A DNA stretch of 64,000 nucleotides, from NCBI GenBank assembly GCA_002730735.1, contig PCAU01000011.1:1-64000 (forward strand). The letters run 5' to 3'. Positions 1 through 9,328 of this stretch are shown piece by piece. Made by a program: the position numbers and the translations under genes. The stretch's first letter is position 1, and every line of letters begins with the position of its first letter. The DNA comes from Acidobacteriota bacterium (GTDB taxonomy: Bacteria > Acidobacteriota > Vicinamibacteria > Vicinamibacterales > UBA823). The notes below the pieces were generated by a model. It was not told the DNA's origin and did not search any database. It saw nothing but the letters and a program-made list of their open reading frames with translations.

Positions 1-360
1 ATCCGTGAAGTTGACCCAATCCGACAGCGCGAATTTCGGCAGTCGCTGGGAGTTGGGATTCTGCTGGTTGCGGTGATCCTGTTTGCCGCCTGGCAACACC
101 ACGAGTTGCGGCAACACGGATACCAGATGGCGGGAATCGAAGAAGAACTAAAGAAAGTGCAGGAGGAAAATCAACGGCGACGGCTGGAGGTTGAGGGCCT
201 TCGAGCACTGGAACGGATTTATACGATTGCGACCGAAGAGTTGGGTTTAGAAGTTCCTGCCGCGCAAGCGGTTGTGCACATCGAACGTATCACCCCGGCG
301 CAACCAGCGGGCGACACCGTCGTGGCTCGCGGCACCGCAATGGGACAGCGCGACAATTAG
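1..360 (+). CDS. ftsL: FtsL-like cell division protein, 5' end outside window
   Basis: The reading frame is open from base 1, so the true start lies upstream; 119 codons are visible. The visible part has a short charged N-terminal stretch, one hydrophobic membrane segment (about residues 17-31: GVGILLVAVILFAAW), then a Glu/Lys/Arg-rich helix typical of a coiled coil. This is the single-span topology of FtsL/FtsB-type divisome proteins, in which the periplasmic coiled coil scaffolds the FtsQLB complex and activates FtsWI. Sequence identity in this family is weak, so the name rests mainly on topology and on its place directly before ftsI in a dcw cluster. It ends 9 nt before the next start. Confidence 0.75.
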   Translation: MREVDPIRQREFRQSLGVGILLVAVILFAAWQHHELRQHGYQMAGIEEELKKVQEENQRRRLEVEGLRALERIYTIATEELGLEVPAAQAVVHIERITPAQPAGDTVVARGTAMGQRDN

Positions 361-369
361 AGGAGGTAA

Positions 370-2562
370 GTGGCTACACCCTCAGGACCGAAGAAGCGGC
401 GACGGCGGGCGCCCCGTGAGCCCGGTGGCCTGTTTGCCTACTTCGATGCGCCGGAGGCACGCTTGGCAGACGCCCCAGCCGTTCAGTGGCGCCAGACGAT
501 ACGCCGGCGAATCATCGTTGTGGTCGCCTTTCTAACGCTGTGGGCCGTTGGTATCGAGACCAGATTAGTTAACTTGCAAGTGTGGCAGCACGACTTCCTG
601 AAGGGGCGCGCCGATTATCAGCGGGACCGAATGAGGGACGTGCTTGGCCGACGAGGCGACATTCTCGACCGCAACGGTGAGATCCTCGCGACTAGTTCCC
701 AGGGTCATACGGTTTATGTGGCCGCAAGCGAAATCGACAAACCTCCTGAGGAGTTCGCTAAAGAACTCTGCGCTGTCGAGCTGAGCGGCTGTGACAACAT
801 TTCTCACCTCATTGAACGTTTACGCAAGGGAGTATTCACTTACGTCGAACGAAAGACGGTTTCGGAAGAAGAGGTGGCGGCAGTCAGGGCGCTAGAACTG
901 CGAGGGGTCGGATTTGAAAGGGAGCCTCTACGGCAGTATCCGAACGATCAATTGCTCGCGCACGTCTTGGGTTGGGTCGGTACCGACAACATAGGTATAG
1001 AGGGTGTTGAAGCTACCTACGACGGGATCGTTCGAGGACGAGATGGCCAAACCCTCGACATGGTTGATGTGCGTGGGCGTGTCTTCAATTGGCAGCTGGA
1101 GCGTCCCTCCATGCCTGGCATCACGCTCGAACTAACGATCGACAAGCACCTCCAGTACATTGCGGAGCGCGAATTGCGCGCCGCGGTTAACGAGCACAAA
1201 GCGGAGGGTGGCACGGTCATCATTCTCGAATCCTCCACCGGCGACGTGCTAGCGCTCGCCAACGAACCTACCTTTGACCTGAATAAGAAAAAATTGGCGC
1301 CGGAAAAGGATCATCGGCGCAATCGCGCCACGCAAGATATTTACGAGCCGGGGTCAATATTCAAGCTGGTGCCTATTGCCGCGGCACTGGAGCAAGAGGT
1401 CGTTCAGTTGGACGACCAGTTCGATGTTAGTACTGGGAGTATCAGTCGCGATAATTGGGGTGGGCACAAAATTGATGACTACACTCGTTACGACGGCAGC
1501 CTGTCGGTTGTGGATATCGTCGTCAAATCGAGTAACGTCGGTGCTGTCCAGATCGCCGAGCACCTTAGGCCGGACACGCTCTACGAATACGCGAAGCGAT
1601 TTGGCTTCGGCCAGAGGGTGTCAACCGAGACCTCTGGTTTCATCCCTGGCGAGGGGGATGATGGACCCGAGAAGTGGACAGTCCCGACAGAGTTTCCTGG
1701 CGAAAGTGTTGGCTTACTGCATCCCCCTAAGGACTGGAAACCCGTTAACATCGCCTCGTTCTCCATCGGCTATTACCTCAGTGCGACTCCGCTCCAGCTA
1801 GTGACCGCGGTCAACGCCATTGCTAATGGTGGCGTGCTCGTTCGACCCCGGCTGGTGCGAGCGACCCGGCAAAACGGTGACCGGGTCGAGTTGTTACCTC
1901 ACTCGACCCAGCGGGCCGTCACTCCCACAACCGCCCTGATGCTGACGAACATCATGGAGGAAGTTGTCAAGCGAGGGACCGGAAGAAACGCTGCAATTCC
2001 TGGCTACACCGTGGCCGGAAAGACGGGAACCGCCAGGAAATACATTGGTGGGGCATACTCCGCGACGGAGCACAGAGCATCGTTTATTGGGTTTGTCCCG
2101 TCCCGCGACCCGGTTTTCACGATCTTGGTCCTGGTCGATTCTCCCGGCGTGGCGACAGACACGGGAGGGGCAGTCGCAGCTCCGGTCTTTAGGCGCATTA
2201 CCGAAATTGCCCTTCGGGACAGCAGTGTCTCTCCTACAACGGAGCCCATTTCTCGAATCTTCGCCAAGCGCCGAGGTGATTCCTTGCCGGTCGTGCCGAC
2301 CACGCCGTTGCCAGCTCCCGCATACGCCTCGGTCGCGGCTGTCGACTCTGAGTCACTAAGAATGCCCGACTTGTCAGGCATGGGTCTACGTAGAGCAACA
2401 CGAACGCTTACGCAGCTAGGCCTATTTGTGAAGGTGCAGGGCGACGGGGTCGTCGTTGCTCAGTGGCCTAGTGCGGGTAGTGCTATCGAACGTGGTGATG
2501 AAGGCGTGCTTCAGGGGACACGGCAGATGAGGGCCGTGGAATCCAGCGAGTCGCATCCATGA
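370..2562 (+). CDS. ftsI: Septal penicillin-binding protein (FtsI/PBP3-like transpeptidase) with C-terminal PASTA domain
   Basis: A 730-residue D,D-transpeptidase that cross-links peptidoglycan at the septum with FtsW. A basic cytoplasmic N-terminus is followed by one membrane anchor (about residues 47-62), a PBP dimerisation domain and the transpeptidase domain. The three catalytic motifs are present: SxxK at Ser329 (GSIFK), SxN at 387-389 (SSN) and KTG at 551-553. One PASTA-like domain follows near the C-terminus (about 662-720, starting MPDLSGMGL); such domains bind muropeptide or beta-lactam-like ligands. The start is GTG, preceded by AGGAGG at 361-366 only 3 nt away, which is unusually tight; no better start is seen. 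It overlaps murE by 4 nt. Confidence 0.93.
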   Translation: MATPSGPKKRRRRAPREPGGLFAYFDAPEARLADAPAVQWRQTIRRRIIVVVAFLTLWAVGIETRLVNLQVWQHDFLKGRADYQRDRMRDVLGRRGDILDRNGEILATSSQGHTVYVAASEIDKPPEEFAKELCAVELSGCDNISHLIERLRKGVFTYVERKTVSEEEVAAVRALELRGVGFEREPLRQYPNDQLLAHVLGWVGTDNIGIEGVEATYDGIVRGRDGQTLDMVDVRGRVFNWQLERPSMPGITLELTIDKHLQYIAERELRAAVNEHKAEGGTVIILESSTGDVLALANEPTFDLNKKKLAPEKDHRRNRATQDIYEPGSIFKLVPIAAALEQEVVQLDDQFDVSTGSISRDNWGGHKIDDYTRYDGSLSVVDIVVKSSNVGAVQIAEHLRPDTLYEYAKRFGFGQRVSTETSGFIPGEGDDGPEKWTVPTEFPGESVGLLHPPKDWKPVNIASFSIGYYLSATPLQLVTAVNAIANGGVLVRPRLVRATRQNGDRVELLPHSTQRAVTPTTALMLTNIMEEVVKRGTGRNAAIPGYTVAGKTGTARKYIGGAYSATEHRASFIGFVPSRDPVFTILVLVDSPGVATDTGGAVAAPVFRRITEIALRDSSVSPTTEPISRIFAKRRGDSLPVVPTTPLPAPAYASVAAVDSESLRMPDLSGMGLRRATRTLTQLGLFVKVQGDGVVVAQWPSAGSAIERGDEGVLQGTRQMRAVESSESHP

Positions 2563-4109
2563 CCCTAGGTGAACTGCTCTCACGGACGAGCACGCTGCTG
2601 GGGGAGGAGTTGACGACTGAGGACGGCCACGGAGATGTTCTAGCGCCCCCCGTTACATCGATCGCGTACAACTCAAAGCAAATGTCACCTGGAGCCGTGT
2701 TCGTCGGGCTTCGTGGACAGCGATCTGATGGAACGACGTTCGCGGGTGAGGCCGAACAGCAGGGTGCGGTGTGCATCGTTTCAGCTTCACCGGTGACCCC
2801 GGGTATCAACCTGCCGTGGGTGCGCGTACAGGACGCCAGACAGGCGCTGGCGGGACTGTCCGTTGAGTTCTTTGGGCATCCGAGCCAGGAGCTCTCGGTC
2901 ATCGGCATCACCGGCACTAACGGGAAGACGACCACCGCGTGCCTGATTCAAAGCATTTTTGAATCGGCAGGTGTGCAGTGCGGCCGCATGGGGACGATCG
3001 GTCACCAGTTCGGCTCGACTCACCAGGTAGCATCACTGACCACACCTGAAGCGAGCGAAATTCAGCAGATGCTCAGGGAGATGATTGAAAACAGTATCGG
3101 TGCGTGTGCTCTGGAGGTGTCATCACACGCACTCGCTCTACACCGGGTAACCCACACCCGCTTTACGACGGCGGTTTTCACCAATCTGACTCGCGACCAC
3201 TTGGATTTTCACGGAAATATGAATCGCTACTTTGAGGCGAAGCGCAGGTTGTTTGAGTTGCTCCCACATGGGCAGCCGTCGATTCTTAATATCGACGATC
3301 CCCGCGGCTCCACCTTGGCGGATTCCGTTGAGCGACCGGTCACCTATGCCCTTCGGAGCGAAGCTGACGTGACCTGCAGTTCAGTTGAGGGGTCTCTAAC
3401 TGGATTGCGATTCGATGTGCGAACGCCACGAGGTGAAATAAGGGTGCGATCAGCGCTTATCGGACAAGCGAACGTCTACAACATCCTTGCAGCAGTGGCC
3501 ACGGCTGTGGCGCTCGATGTGTCGTTTAGCGCGATCGAAACGGGCATCGCGGCGGTGACGGCCGTGCCGGGTCGGTTCGAAATTGTGTCGGATGCAACCG
3601 ATGAAGTCGCGGTAGTGATCGACTTTGCTCACACGGACGACGCACTGAGGTTGCTGTTGGAGTCCGCCCGGCCATTGACGCCAGGAAGATTAATCACCGT
3701 GTTCGGATGCGGTGGTGACCGTGACCGCTCCAAGCGTCCCCTTATGGGAGCCGTGGCGGCCCGCTTGAGCGATCTCGTGGTTGTGACCTCGGACAATCCG
3801 CGTTCGGAGGATCCGGCAGCGATTATTGAGGACATCGTTGCCGGCATAGAGACGGGGCACGCCGGCCAAAAGGGAGATCGTGCTTCGGTTCGGGACGTAG
3901 GAGAGGAAACACCATTTATGACCATTGTCGATCGAGCTGAAGCGATTAGCCACGCTGTTGGGCAGGCGTGCAGAGGTGACGTTGTGATCATTGCGGGTAA
4001 GGGTCACGAAACTTATCAGGTTATCGCTGGCGAGACGGTGCCGTTCAACGATGCTGCCGTGGCTCGTGCAGCACTGACGAAGCGGCGGAGTAGTGCGCGC
4101 GTGTCGTGA
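2559..4109 (+). CDS. murE: UDP-MurNAc-L-Ala-D-Glu:meso-diaminopimelate ligase MurE
   Basis: A 516-residue cytoplasmic ATP-dependent Mur ligase that adds the third stem residue to UDP-MurNAc-L-Ala-D-Glu. The ATP loop GTNGKTTT is at 119-126 (Lys123), within the usual three-domain Mur ligase length. The motif DNPR at 412-415 is the one that recognises meso-diaminopimelate rather than lysine, so the wall is of the mDAP type. The segment normally reading YAHTPDAL reads FAHTDDAL here, a small deviation in a conserved loop. It starts with an ATG that overlaps the ftsI stop (ATGA) and ends in a 4-nt overlap with murF, so translation is probably coupled. Confidence 0.95.
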   Translation: MTLGELLSRTSTLLGEELTTEDGHGDVLAPPVTSIAYNSKQMSPGAVFVGLRGQRSDGTTFAGEAEQQGAVCIVSASPVTPGINLPWVRVQDARQALAGLSVEFFGHPSQELSVIGITGTNGKTTTACLIQSIFESAGVQCGRMGTIGHQFGSTHQVASLTTPEASEIQQMLREMIENSIGACALEVSSHALALHRVTHTRFTTAVFTNLTRDHLDFHGNMNRYFEAKRRLFELLPHGQPSILNIDDPRGSTLADSVERPVTYALRSEADVTCSSVEGSLTGLRFDVRTPRGEIRVRSALIGQANVYNILAAVATAVALDVSFSAIETGIAAVTAVPGRFEIVSDATDEVAVVIDFAHTDDALRLLLESARPLTPGRLITVFGCGGDRDRSKRPLMGAVAARLSDLVVVTSDNPRSEDPAAIIEDIVAGIETGHAGQKGDRASVRDVGEETPFMTIVDRAEAISHAVGQACRGDVVIIAGKGHETYQVIAGETVPFNDAAVARAALTKRRSSARVS

Positions 4110-5527
4110 AGGGACCTGTGCCGAAGCAGCCACCTTGGCAATTGACGGCAGAGGAGATCGCTAGTGTTGTCGGGGGGACGTTGGTTTCGGGTGAGCAAGA
4201 TGAGCGGTTTGGGCCAGTCTCAATCGACACACGCACCCTAGCCGCTGGTGATTTGTTTTTTGCGATTCGTGGCGACCGGTTCGATGGTCATGACTTTGTG
4301 TCAGGTGCGCTCGATTGCGGAGCTCGAGGTGTGGTGGTGAGTGATCGCAGAGCGGTACCGACTTCGGTGACAGCGGTCGTCATCATCGTACAGGACACTG
4401 TCGGAGCGTTGCAGGCCTTGGCTCAGCATGTCCGGAGTGGGTCTGGGGCGCGTGTCATCGCGATCACCGGTAGCACAGGTAAGACATCAACTAAAGAGAT
4501 CGTTGCAGTGATGCTTCAGACCCGTTATCGAGTTGTTCGAAATCAGGGTAACCGGAATAACCATATTGGGCTCCCGCTATCACTTTTAGCCTTACTGGCA
4601 CGGCCGGAACTCGCCGTCGTGGAACTTGGCATGAACCACGTTGGCGAGATCGCACGTCTAGTAGCCATCGCAAAACCTGACGTTCGTGTATGGACTAATG
4701 TTGGGGACGCACATGTGGGGTTACTCGGCTCAGTCGAGAGGGTTGCCGACGCTAAGGCCGAGATCATGGAAGGGGCAACCCCCGACAGTTTATTGATTGC
4801 GAATGCCGACGACGCGTATGTGATGTCGCGCGCTCACCAGTTTCCTGGACAGGTCGTCACGTTTGGAATTCACGCACCAGCTGATGTCAAGGCGGGCGAT
4901 GTACGCGATCGGGGCCTTAGTGGTATTGAGGCCACCATCACCACCAGCGAAGCATCGTTGCCGCTACGGGTGCCGCTCCTTGGACTCGGACAATTTGCGA
5001 ATGTGCTAGCAGCGGTCACTGTCGCGTTACAGTTCCAGATTCCACTCCATACGATCGCGGCTGAGGCGAGCGCACTGAAACCGTTTGTGCATCGGGGCGA
5101 GGTGTTCAGGCTGCGGAACGACATTGTTGTTGTCGATGACTCCTACAATTCGAGTCCATCGGCTCTCACGGTTGCGCTGGAAATCTTGAACACTGAAAAG
5201 GCCGACGGGCGACGGGTGGCTGTGCTCGGCGAAATGCGTGAGTTAGGTTCGCGCGGTCGGGAACTCCACCGGCACAGCGGCCTCATGGCTGCCAAATGCG
5301 GACTTGATCTATTGGTGTCAGTGGGTGGCCCGGATGCGATCGCTTTAGCGGACGGTGCGGTCGATGGGGGCCTCAACCCGGAACAGGTTCACCACGTCAC
5401 CACTAGTGATGAGGCCGGCCCGTTGATTGCGTCATTACTGCAGACGAGCGATCTCGTAGTCGTCAAAGGGTCCCGTGGCGTGCAGACCGACTTGGTCGTC
5501 GAGTATTTGAAATCGGAGCTGGCGTGA
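4106..5527 (+). CDS. murF: UDP-MurNAc-tripeptide:D-Ala-D-Ala ligase MurF
   Basis: A 473-residue cytoplasmic ligase that adds D-Ala-D-Ala to complete the UDP-MurNAc pentapeptide. The ATP loop GSTGKTSTKE is at 122-131 (Lys126). The central N-rich stretch after it (NQGNRNNHIGLP) and the segment VVDDSYNSSPSA are characteristic of MurF and separate it from MurC, D and E. The start is GTG overlapping the murE stop (GTGA); the stop overlaps the mraY start in the same way. The D-Ala-D-Ala substrate would come from Ddl, encoded 43 kb away in this window. Confidence 0.95.
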   Translation: MKGPVPKQPPWQLTAEEIASVVGGTLVSGEQDERFGPVSIDTRTLAAGDLFFAIRGDRFDGHDFVSGALDCGARGVVVSDRRAVPTSVTAVVIIVQDTVGALQALAQHVRSGSGARVIAITGSTGKTSTKEIVAVMLQTRYRVVRNQGNRNNHIGLPLSLLALLARPELAVVELGMNHVGEIARLVAIAKPDVRVWTNVGDAHVGLLGSVERVADAKAEIMEGATPDSLLIANADDAYVMSRAHQFPGQVVTFGIHAPADVKAGDVRDRGLSGIEATITTSEASLPLRVPLLGLGQFANVLAAVTVALQFQIPLHTIAAEASALKPFVHRGEVFRLRNDIVVVDDSYNSSPSALTVALEILNTEKADGRRVAVLGEMRELGSRGRELHRHSGLMAAKCGLDLLVSVGGPDAIALADGAVDGGLNPEQVHHVTTSDEAGPLIASLLQTSDLVVVKGSRGVQTDLVVEYLKSELA

Positions 5528-6612
5528 TGCTGTATCACCTACTGTACCCGTTCCATACTGAGTTATCGGTGCTCAACGTGACGCGTTACATCACGTTTCG
5601 GACCGCCATTGCGAGTCTCACCGCGTTGGCGATCAGTCTTCTATTGGGCCCATGGATGATCCGAAAACTCCGCGAGGCGCAGATCGGCCAAGTCATCCGA
5701 GTGGAAGGGCCGGCAGCACACCAGCCAAAGGCTGGTACGCCAACGATGGGTGGATTGTTAATCCTTACTGCAGCACTCACGCCGACATTACTGTGGGCCG
5801 ACCTCACGAACCCGTATATCTGGATTGCCGTCTTATCGACGATTGCATTCGGTGCGGTTGGGTTTGTTGATGACTACCTCAAGATCAGCAGACAGTCGCA
5901 TCATGGACTACGCCCCCGCTACAAGTTCGTGGCCCAGATTGCCATCGCCGTGGGGGTGGGCATGGCTCTACTGGCTTTAACCGACGAGGGTGTTTACAAC
6001 ACGAACCTGATCTTTCCGTTCTTTAAGGACTTCGTTCCTGACCTCGGCTGGTTATATGTGCCGTTCGTTGTCCTGGTCCTTGTTGGCTCATCTAATGCTG
6101 TCAACCTTACTGATGGTCTAGACGGTTTAGCGATCGGTACCTTTACGGTGGCGGCAGCTGCGTTCACTGGGTTGGCCTATGTCACTGGCCATCGCGTGCT
6201 TGCGGAATATCTTCTGCTTGTTGGATTTCCGCCAACTGCTGAATTGACGATCTTTTGCGGTTCACTGGTCGGGGCGAGCCTCGGATTCCTCTGGTACAAC
6301 TCTTATCCAGCCGACATATTCATGGGTGATGTCGGCTCCTTAGCACTTGGTGGTGCGCTCGGTACCGTTGCCGTGTTGATCAAGCAAGAGCTTCTCCTAC
6401 CTCTGGTCGGTGGGATTTTTGTCCTCGAAGCGACTTCAGTGATTATCCAGGTGGCCGTGTTTCGTATGACCGGACGTCGAGTCTTTAAGATGGCGCCGCT
6501 CCATCATCACTTTGAACTCAGTGGATGGAGTGAACCGAAGATCATCGGACGGTCTCTCATCGTAGCGGTGATATTTGCGCTGTTTACCCTAACGACCCTG
6601 AAGCTTCGTTAG
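5524..6612 (+). CDS. mraY: Phospho-MurNAc-pentapeptide transferase MraY
   Basis: A 362-residue polytopic membrane enzyme that transfers phospho-MurNAc-pentapeptide from UDP to undecaprenyl phosphate, making lipid I. Around ten hydrophobic segments are visible. The diagnostic cytoplasmic motifs are all there: FVDDYLK with the Asp pair, NLTDGLDGLA, MGDVGSLALGG and the C-terminal HHHFE loop. The start is GTG overlapping the murF stop; an ATG directly follows at 5527 and could be used instead. Length and motif order are normal for the family. Confidence 0.95.
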   Translation: MMLYHLLYPFHTELSVLNVTRYITFRTAIASLTALAISLLLGPWMIRKLREAQIGQVIRVEGPAAHQPKAGTPTMGGLLILTAALTPTLLWADLTNPYIWIAVLSTIAFGAVGFVDDYLKISRQSHHGLRPRYKFVAQIAIAVGVGMALLALTDEGVYNTNLIFPFFKDFVPDLGWLYVPFVVLVLVGSSNAVNLTDGLDGLAIGTFTVAAAAFTGLAYVTGHRVLAEYLLLVGFPPTAELTIFCGSLVGASLGFLWYNSYPADIFMGDVGSLALGGALGTVAVLIKQELLLPLVGGIFVLEATSVIIQVAVFRMTGRRVFKMAPLHHHFELSGWSEPKIIGRSLIVAVIFALFTLTTLKLR

Positions 6613-6623
6613 GCGAGATACAC

Positions 6624-8027
6624 ATGGTTGAAAAGGTGCAGTCAGAAGCCAACACGGAGTTCACGGTTGAGGGGCGCCGAGTGATCGTTGTCGGCGCCGC
6701 ACGTAGCGGATTAGCGGCGGCTGAGCTCCTCGCTGCGCGAGGCGCTGACGTTGTGGTAACGGACATATGCACCGCGGTGAACCAGGACCTTGGCCGGTGG
6801 TCGAAACGGGTGACATTTGAACTCGGCGAGCATCGGAACCAAACGTTCCTCGGTGCCGACCTTGTGGTTCTGAGCCCAGGGGTGTCACCTGAGCAGTCAG
6901 CGGTTCGGACAGCACGTGAATCTGGTATTCCGGTTATTGGTGAGCTGGAGTTGGCGTCTCGATGGCTGAGTGGACGAGTCGTGGCGGTGACTGGGACCAA
7001 GGGTAAATCGACTACGAGCTTGCTTGCAGGCCGGCTTCTCGACGCCGCAGGATTCTCAACTCTGGTCGGTGGAAACGTCGGCCCGGCGCTAAGTGCCCAA
7101 GTTGCACAGTCGACACCTGACGTGATTCACGTTGTGGAGACTAGCAGTTTTCAATTGGAACTGACGGAGCAGTTTCATCCTTGGATTGCTGTCGTTCTCA
7201 ATGTCTCTCCCGATCACTTGGATCGCCACGGGACGTTAGAGCGATACACCGCCGCTAAAGCGAAGATCCTGGCCAATCAAGGAGACACGGACTGGCTCGT
7301 GGTTAATGCCGATGATCCGCAGGTGCTCGCAATGGTTGACGGGAGTGATGCCCGGCGTTTGCCGTTCGCCTTGGACACATCGATTCCTGACGGTATCACG
7401 CTGGTCGATGACGTTATTGCGCGCCGGATGCCATCAGGGTCCGTGCCCCTAGTACCCCGCTCCGCAGTCCAGCTCATCGGCCGGCATCTTTTACAGGATG
7501 TCCTCGCGGCCGTCGCCATAGGAGTCATCGTCGGCGCGACACCTGAAGCGATGACACGTGCGGTGGCGGCATTCGAAGGTCTTGAGCACACGCTGGAGCC
7601 AGTGCGCCGGATCGGGGGTGTCCAGTTTATTAATGATTCAAAAGCGACAAATCTCACCGCCGCGCGACACGCTATTGAAAGCCTCGGTCCAGGCTTGGTG
7701 CCCATAGTCGGTGGGCGGTTTAAGGGTGGTGACTGGCGGGTTTTGCAGGACGGGTTGGTTCAGCGAGCGAAGGCGCTGGTGGCCATCGGTGAGGCGAGGC
7801 CGCAGATCGTGGAGGTGCTCGGCGGCAGCGTGCCAGTGCACGAAGCTGATTCTCTTGCTGAGGCGGTGAGGATGGGGTTCACGCTGGCAGCACCGCGTGG
7901 CACGGTGCTGTTGGCCCCAGCGTGTGCCAGTTTTGACATGTTCCGGGACTACGCGGAACGGGGCCGGTGTTTTAAGGAAGAAGTAGAGCGTTTAGCGGGA
8001 AGCGTGACGGAAATCGGTGAGCAGTGA
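6624..8027 (+). CDS. murD: UDP-MurNAc-L-Ala:D-Glu ligase MurD
   Basis: A 467-residue cytoplasmic Mur ligase that adds D-glutamate to UDP-MurNAc-L-Ala. It opens with a Rossmann-like UDP-binding motif (VVGAARSGLAAA), then the ATP loop GTKGKSTTS with catalytic Lys128, and the segment NDSKATN typical of MurD. It lies 11 nt after mraY. Its last four codons and stop are part of the left arm of a long inverted repeat (8017-8144), so the C-terminal residues may have been altered by insertion of that element. Confidence 0.94.
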   Translation: MVEKVQSEANTEFTVEGRRVIVVGAARSGLAAAELLAARGADVVVTDICTAVNQDLGRWSKRVTFELGEHRNQTFLGADLVVLSPGVSPEQSAVRTARESGIPVIGELELASRWLSGRVVAVTGTKGKSTTSLLAGRLLDAAGFSTLVGGNVGPALSAQVAQSTPDVIHVVETSSFQLELTEQFHPWIAVVLNVSPDHLDRHGTLERYTAAKAKILANQGDTDWLVVNADDPQVLAMVDGSDARRLPFALDTSIPDGITLVDDVIARRMPSGSVPLVPRSAVQLIGRHLLQDVLAAVAIGVIVGATPEAMTRAVAAFEGLEHTLEPVRRIGGVQFINDSKATNLTAARHAIESLGPGLVPIVGGRFKGGDWRVLQDGLVQRAKALVAIGEARPQIVEVLGGSVPVHEADSLAEAVRMGFTLAAPRGTVLLAPACASFDMFRDYAERGRCFKEEVERLAGSVTEIGEQ

Positions 8028-8144
8028 GTAGTCATCAGTTGGCTTGCGGCGGTGGAGAACTGGCTGCTGGGAACGTAGGCTGCCCCGGTCTACGAGGCCG
8101 GTGTCTCGGTCCCCAAGTCTAGCTGATGACTACTCACTGCTCAC
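8017..8144. repeat. Long inverted repeat element (22-nt perfect arms) between murD and ftsW
   Basis: The bases at 8017-8038 (beginning GTGAGCAGTGAGTAGTCA) are exactly the reverse complement of 8123-8144. The inner halves are also partly complementary: CTTGCGGCGG and GAACTGGC on the left face CCGGTGTCTCGG and CCCCAAG on the right. The whole 128 nt could therefore fold into one long imperfect hairpin. It overlaps the murD stop codon at 8025-8027 and has no T tract, so it does not look like a normal terminator. Size and symmetry suggest a non-coding mobile or palindromic repeat (MITE- or REP-like). No second copy occurs in this window. Confidence 0.8.
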
Positions 8145-8221
8145 GGACGGCCGCCACCCATGTTTCGGGCTGACCCGGCTAAACCTTTAGGGTTCGAACG
8201 GGCGAGCAGGAAACTGTAACT

Positions 8222-9322
8222 ATGGCGCTAAAGCTAAAGTCAGACAAGGTGCTTTTTCTGGCTGCTTTTCTCTTGGTTTGCGTGAGTGTCGTGATGGTCT
8301 ATGTCGCATCATCTGCGCATGCCGCTGAGCAGTACCAGAACGCGGAGTATTACCTTTGGAAACAGTTGAGCGTAGCGATCGTTGGACTCTTTGCCCTCTG
8401 GATTCTGATGCACATGGACTACCGGAATTATCGCCAGCCGGTCATTATTTGGACTGCGTTAGTCGGCATTATCGTGCTCTTGGTGGCCGTGTTGTTCTCG
8501 AAGGAGGTTGGCGGAGCACGAAGATGGCTTTGGTTGCCTGGGATCGGCGTCCAACCCTCAGAGTTTGCGAAGCTGGTAGTGATTCTATTCTCGGCTGCGA
8601 TTCTCGAACGTCGGATGAATCGTATTAATGACATCGGCTACGCGCTCGCACCGATAGCGATCGTTCTAGCGACCGTAAGCATACTAATACTGCTGGAACC
8701 TGACCTCGGAACGGCGGTATCCATTATCGCGATTGTTGGGGTCATGATCTTCACCGCTGGCCTCAGTTTTCGGTATCTACTTGGAGGTGGGCTCGTCATC
8801 CTTCCACTGTTCGTTGCTGTCGTTGCCTATTCACCGGAGCGAGTGACTCGCTGGATGACATTTACGGATCCGTGGCATGACCCGTTGGGTGATGGGTGGC
8901 AGGTGATCCAGTCTCTGATTGCCGTTGGGACCGGCGGTATCTGGGGTGTAGGGAGGGGTGCTGGCGTGCAGCAGTTAGGTTTTCTGCCGGAGCCCCACAC
9001 GGACTTCATCTATGCGGTCATTGCGGAAGAGACCGGCCTAATTGGAGCGACAGCAGTGCTGCTTTGCTTTTGTGTTGTTGTCTGGCGAGGAGCCCGGATC
9101 GCACTCCGCGCCCCTGATCGATTCGGTGCATTTATAGCGATAGGCCTCACTACGATGTTGACGCTTCAGGCCTTCATGAACATCAGTGTGGTGCTTAGTC
9201 TGCTACCCACCACGGGAATCCCACTGCCGTTTGTGAGCTCGGGTGGTTCGTCACTCCTCTGTAGTCTGGTGGGGATGGGTGTCCTACTCAACGTGTCACA
9301 GCACGCGTCGGCGGAGGGGTGA
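8222..9322 (+). CDS. ftsW: FtsW, septal SEDS peptidoglycan glycosyltransferase
   Basis: A 366-residue polytopic SEDS-family protein with about ten membrane segments. It polymerises lipid II glycan chains at the septum as partner of the FtsI encoded upstream. Family hallmarks visible are the GGARRWLWLPGIGVQPSEFAK segment (split by W-rich residues), LLEPDLGTA, the extracytoplasmic loop with GDGWQVIQSLIAVGTGG, and the C-terminal PLPFVSSGGSSL motif. It could be RodA by sequence alone, but its position between murD and murG points to FtsW. It follows 77 nt after the inverted repeat, which may separate its transcription from murD. Confidence 0.93.
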   Translation: MALKLKSDKVLFLAAFLLVCVSVVMVYVASSAHAAEQYQNAEYYLWKQLSVAIVGLFALWILMHMDYRNYRQPVIIWTALVGIIVLLVAVLFSKEVGGARRWLWLPGIGVQPSEFAKLVVILFSAAILERRMNRINDIGYALAPIAIVLATVSILILLEPDLGTAVSIIAIVGVMIFTAGLSFRYLLGGGLVILPLFVAVVAYSPERVTRWMTFTDPWHDPLGDGWQVIQSLIAVGTGGIWGVGRGAGVQQLGFLPEPHTDFIYAVIAEETGLIGATAVLLCFCVVVWRGARIALRAPDRFGAFIAIGLTTMLTLQAFMNISVVLSLLPTTGIPLPFVSSGGSSLLCSLVGMGVLLNVSQHASAEG

Positions 9323-9328
9323 GGATGG

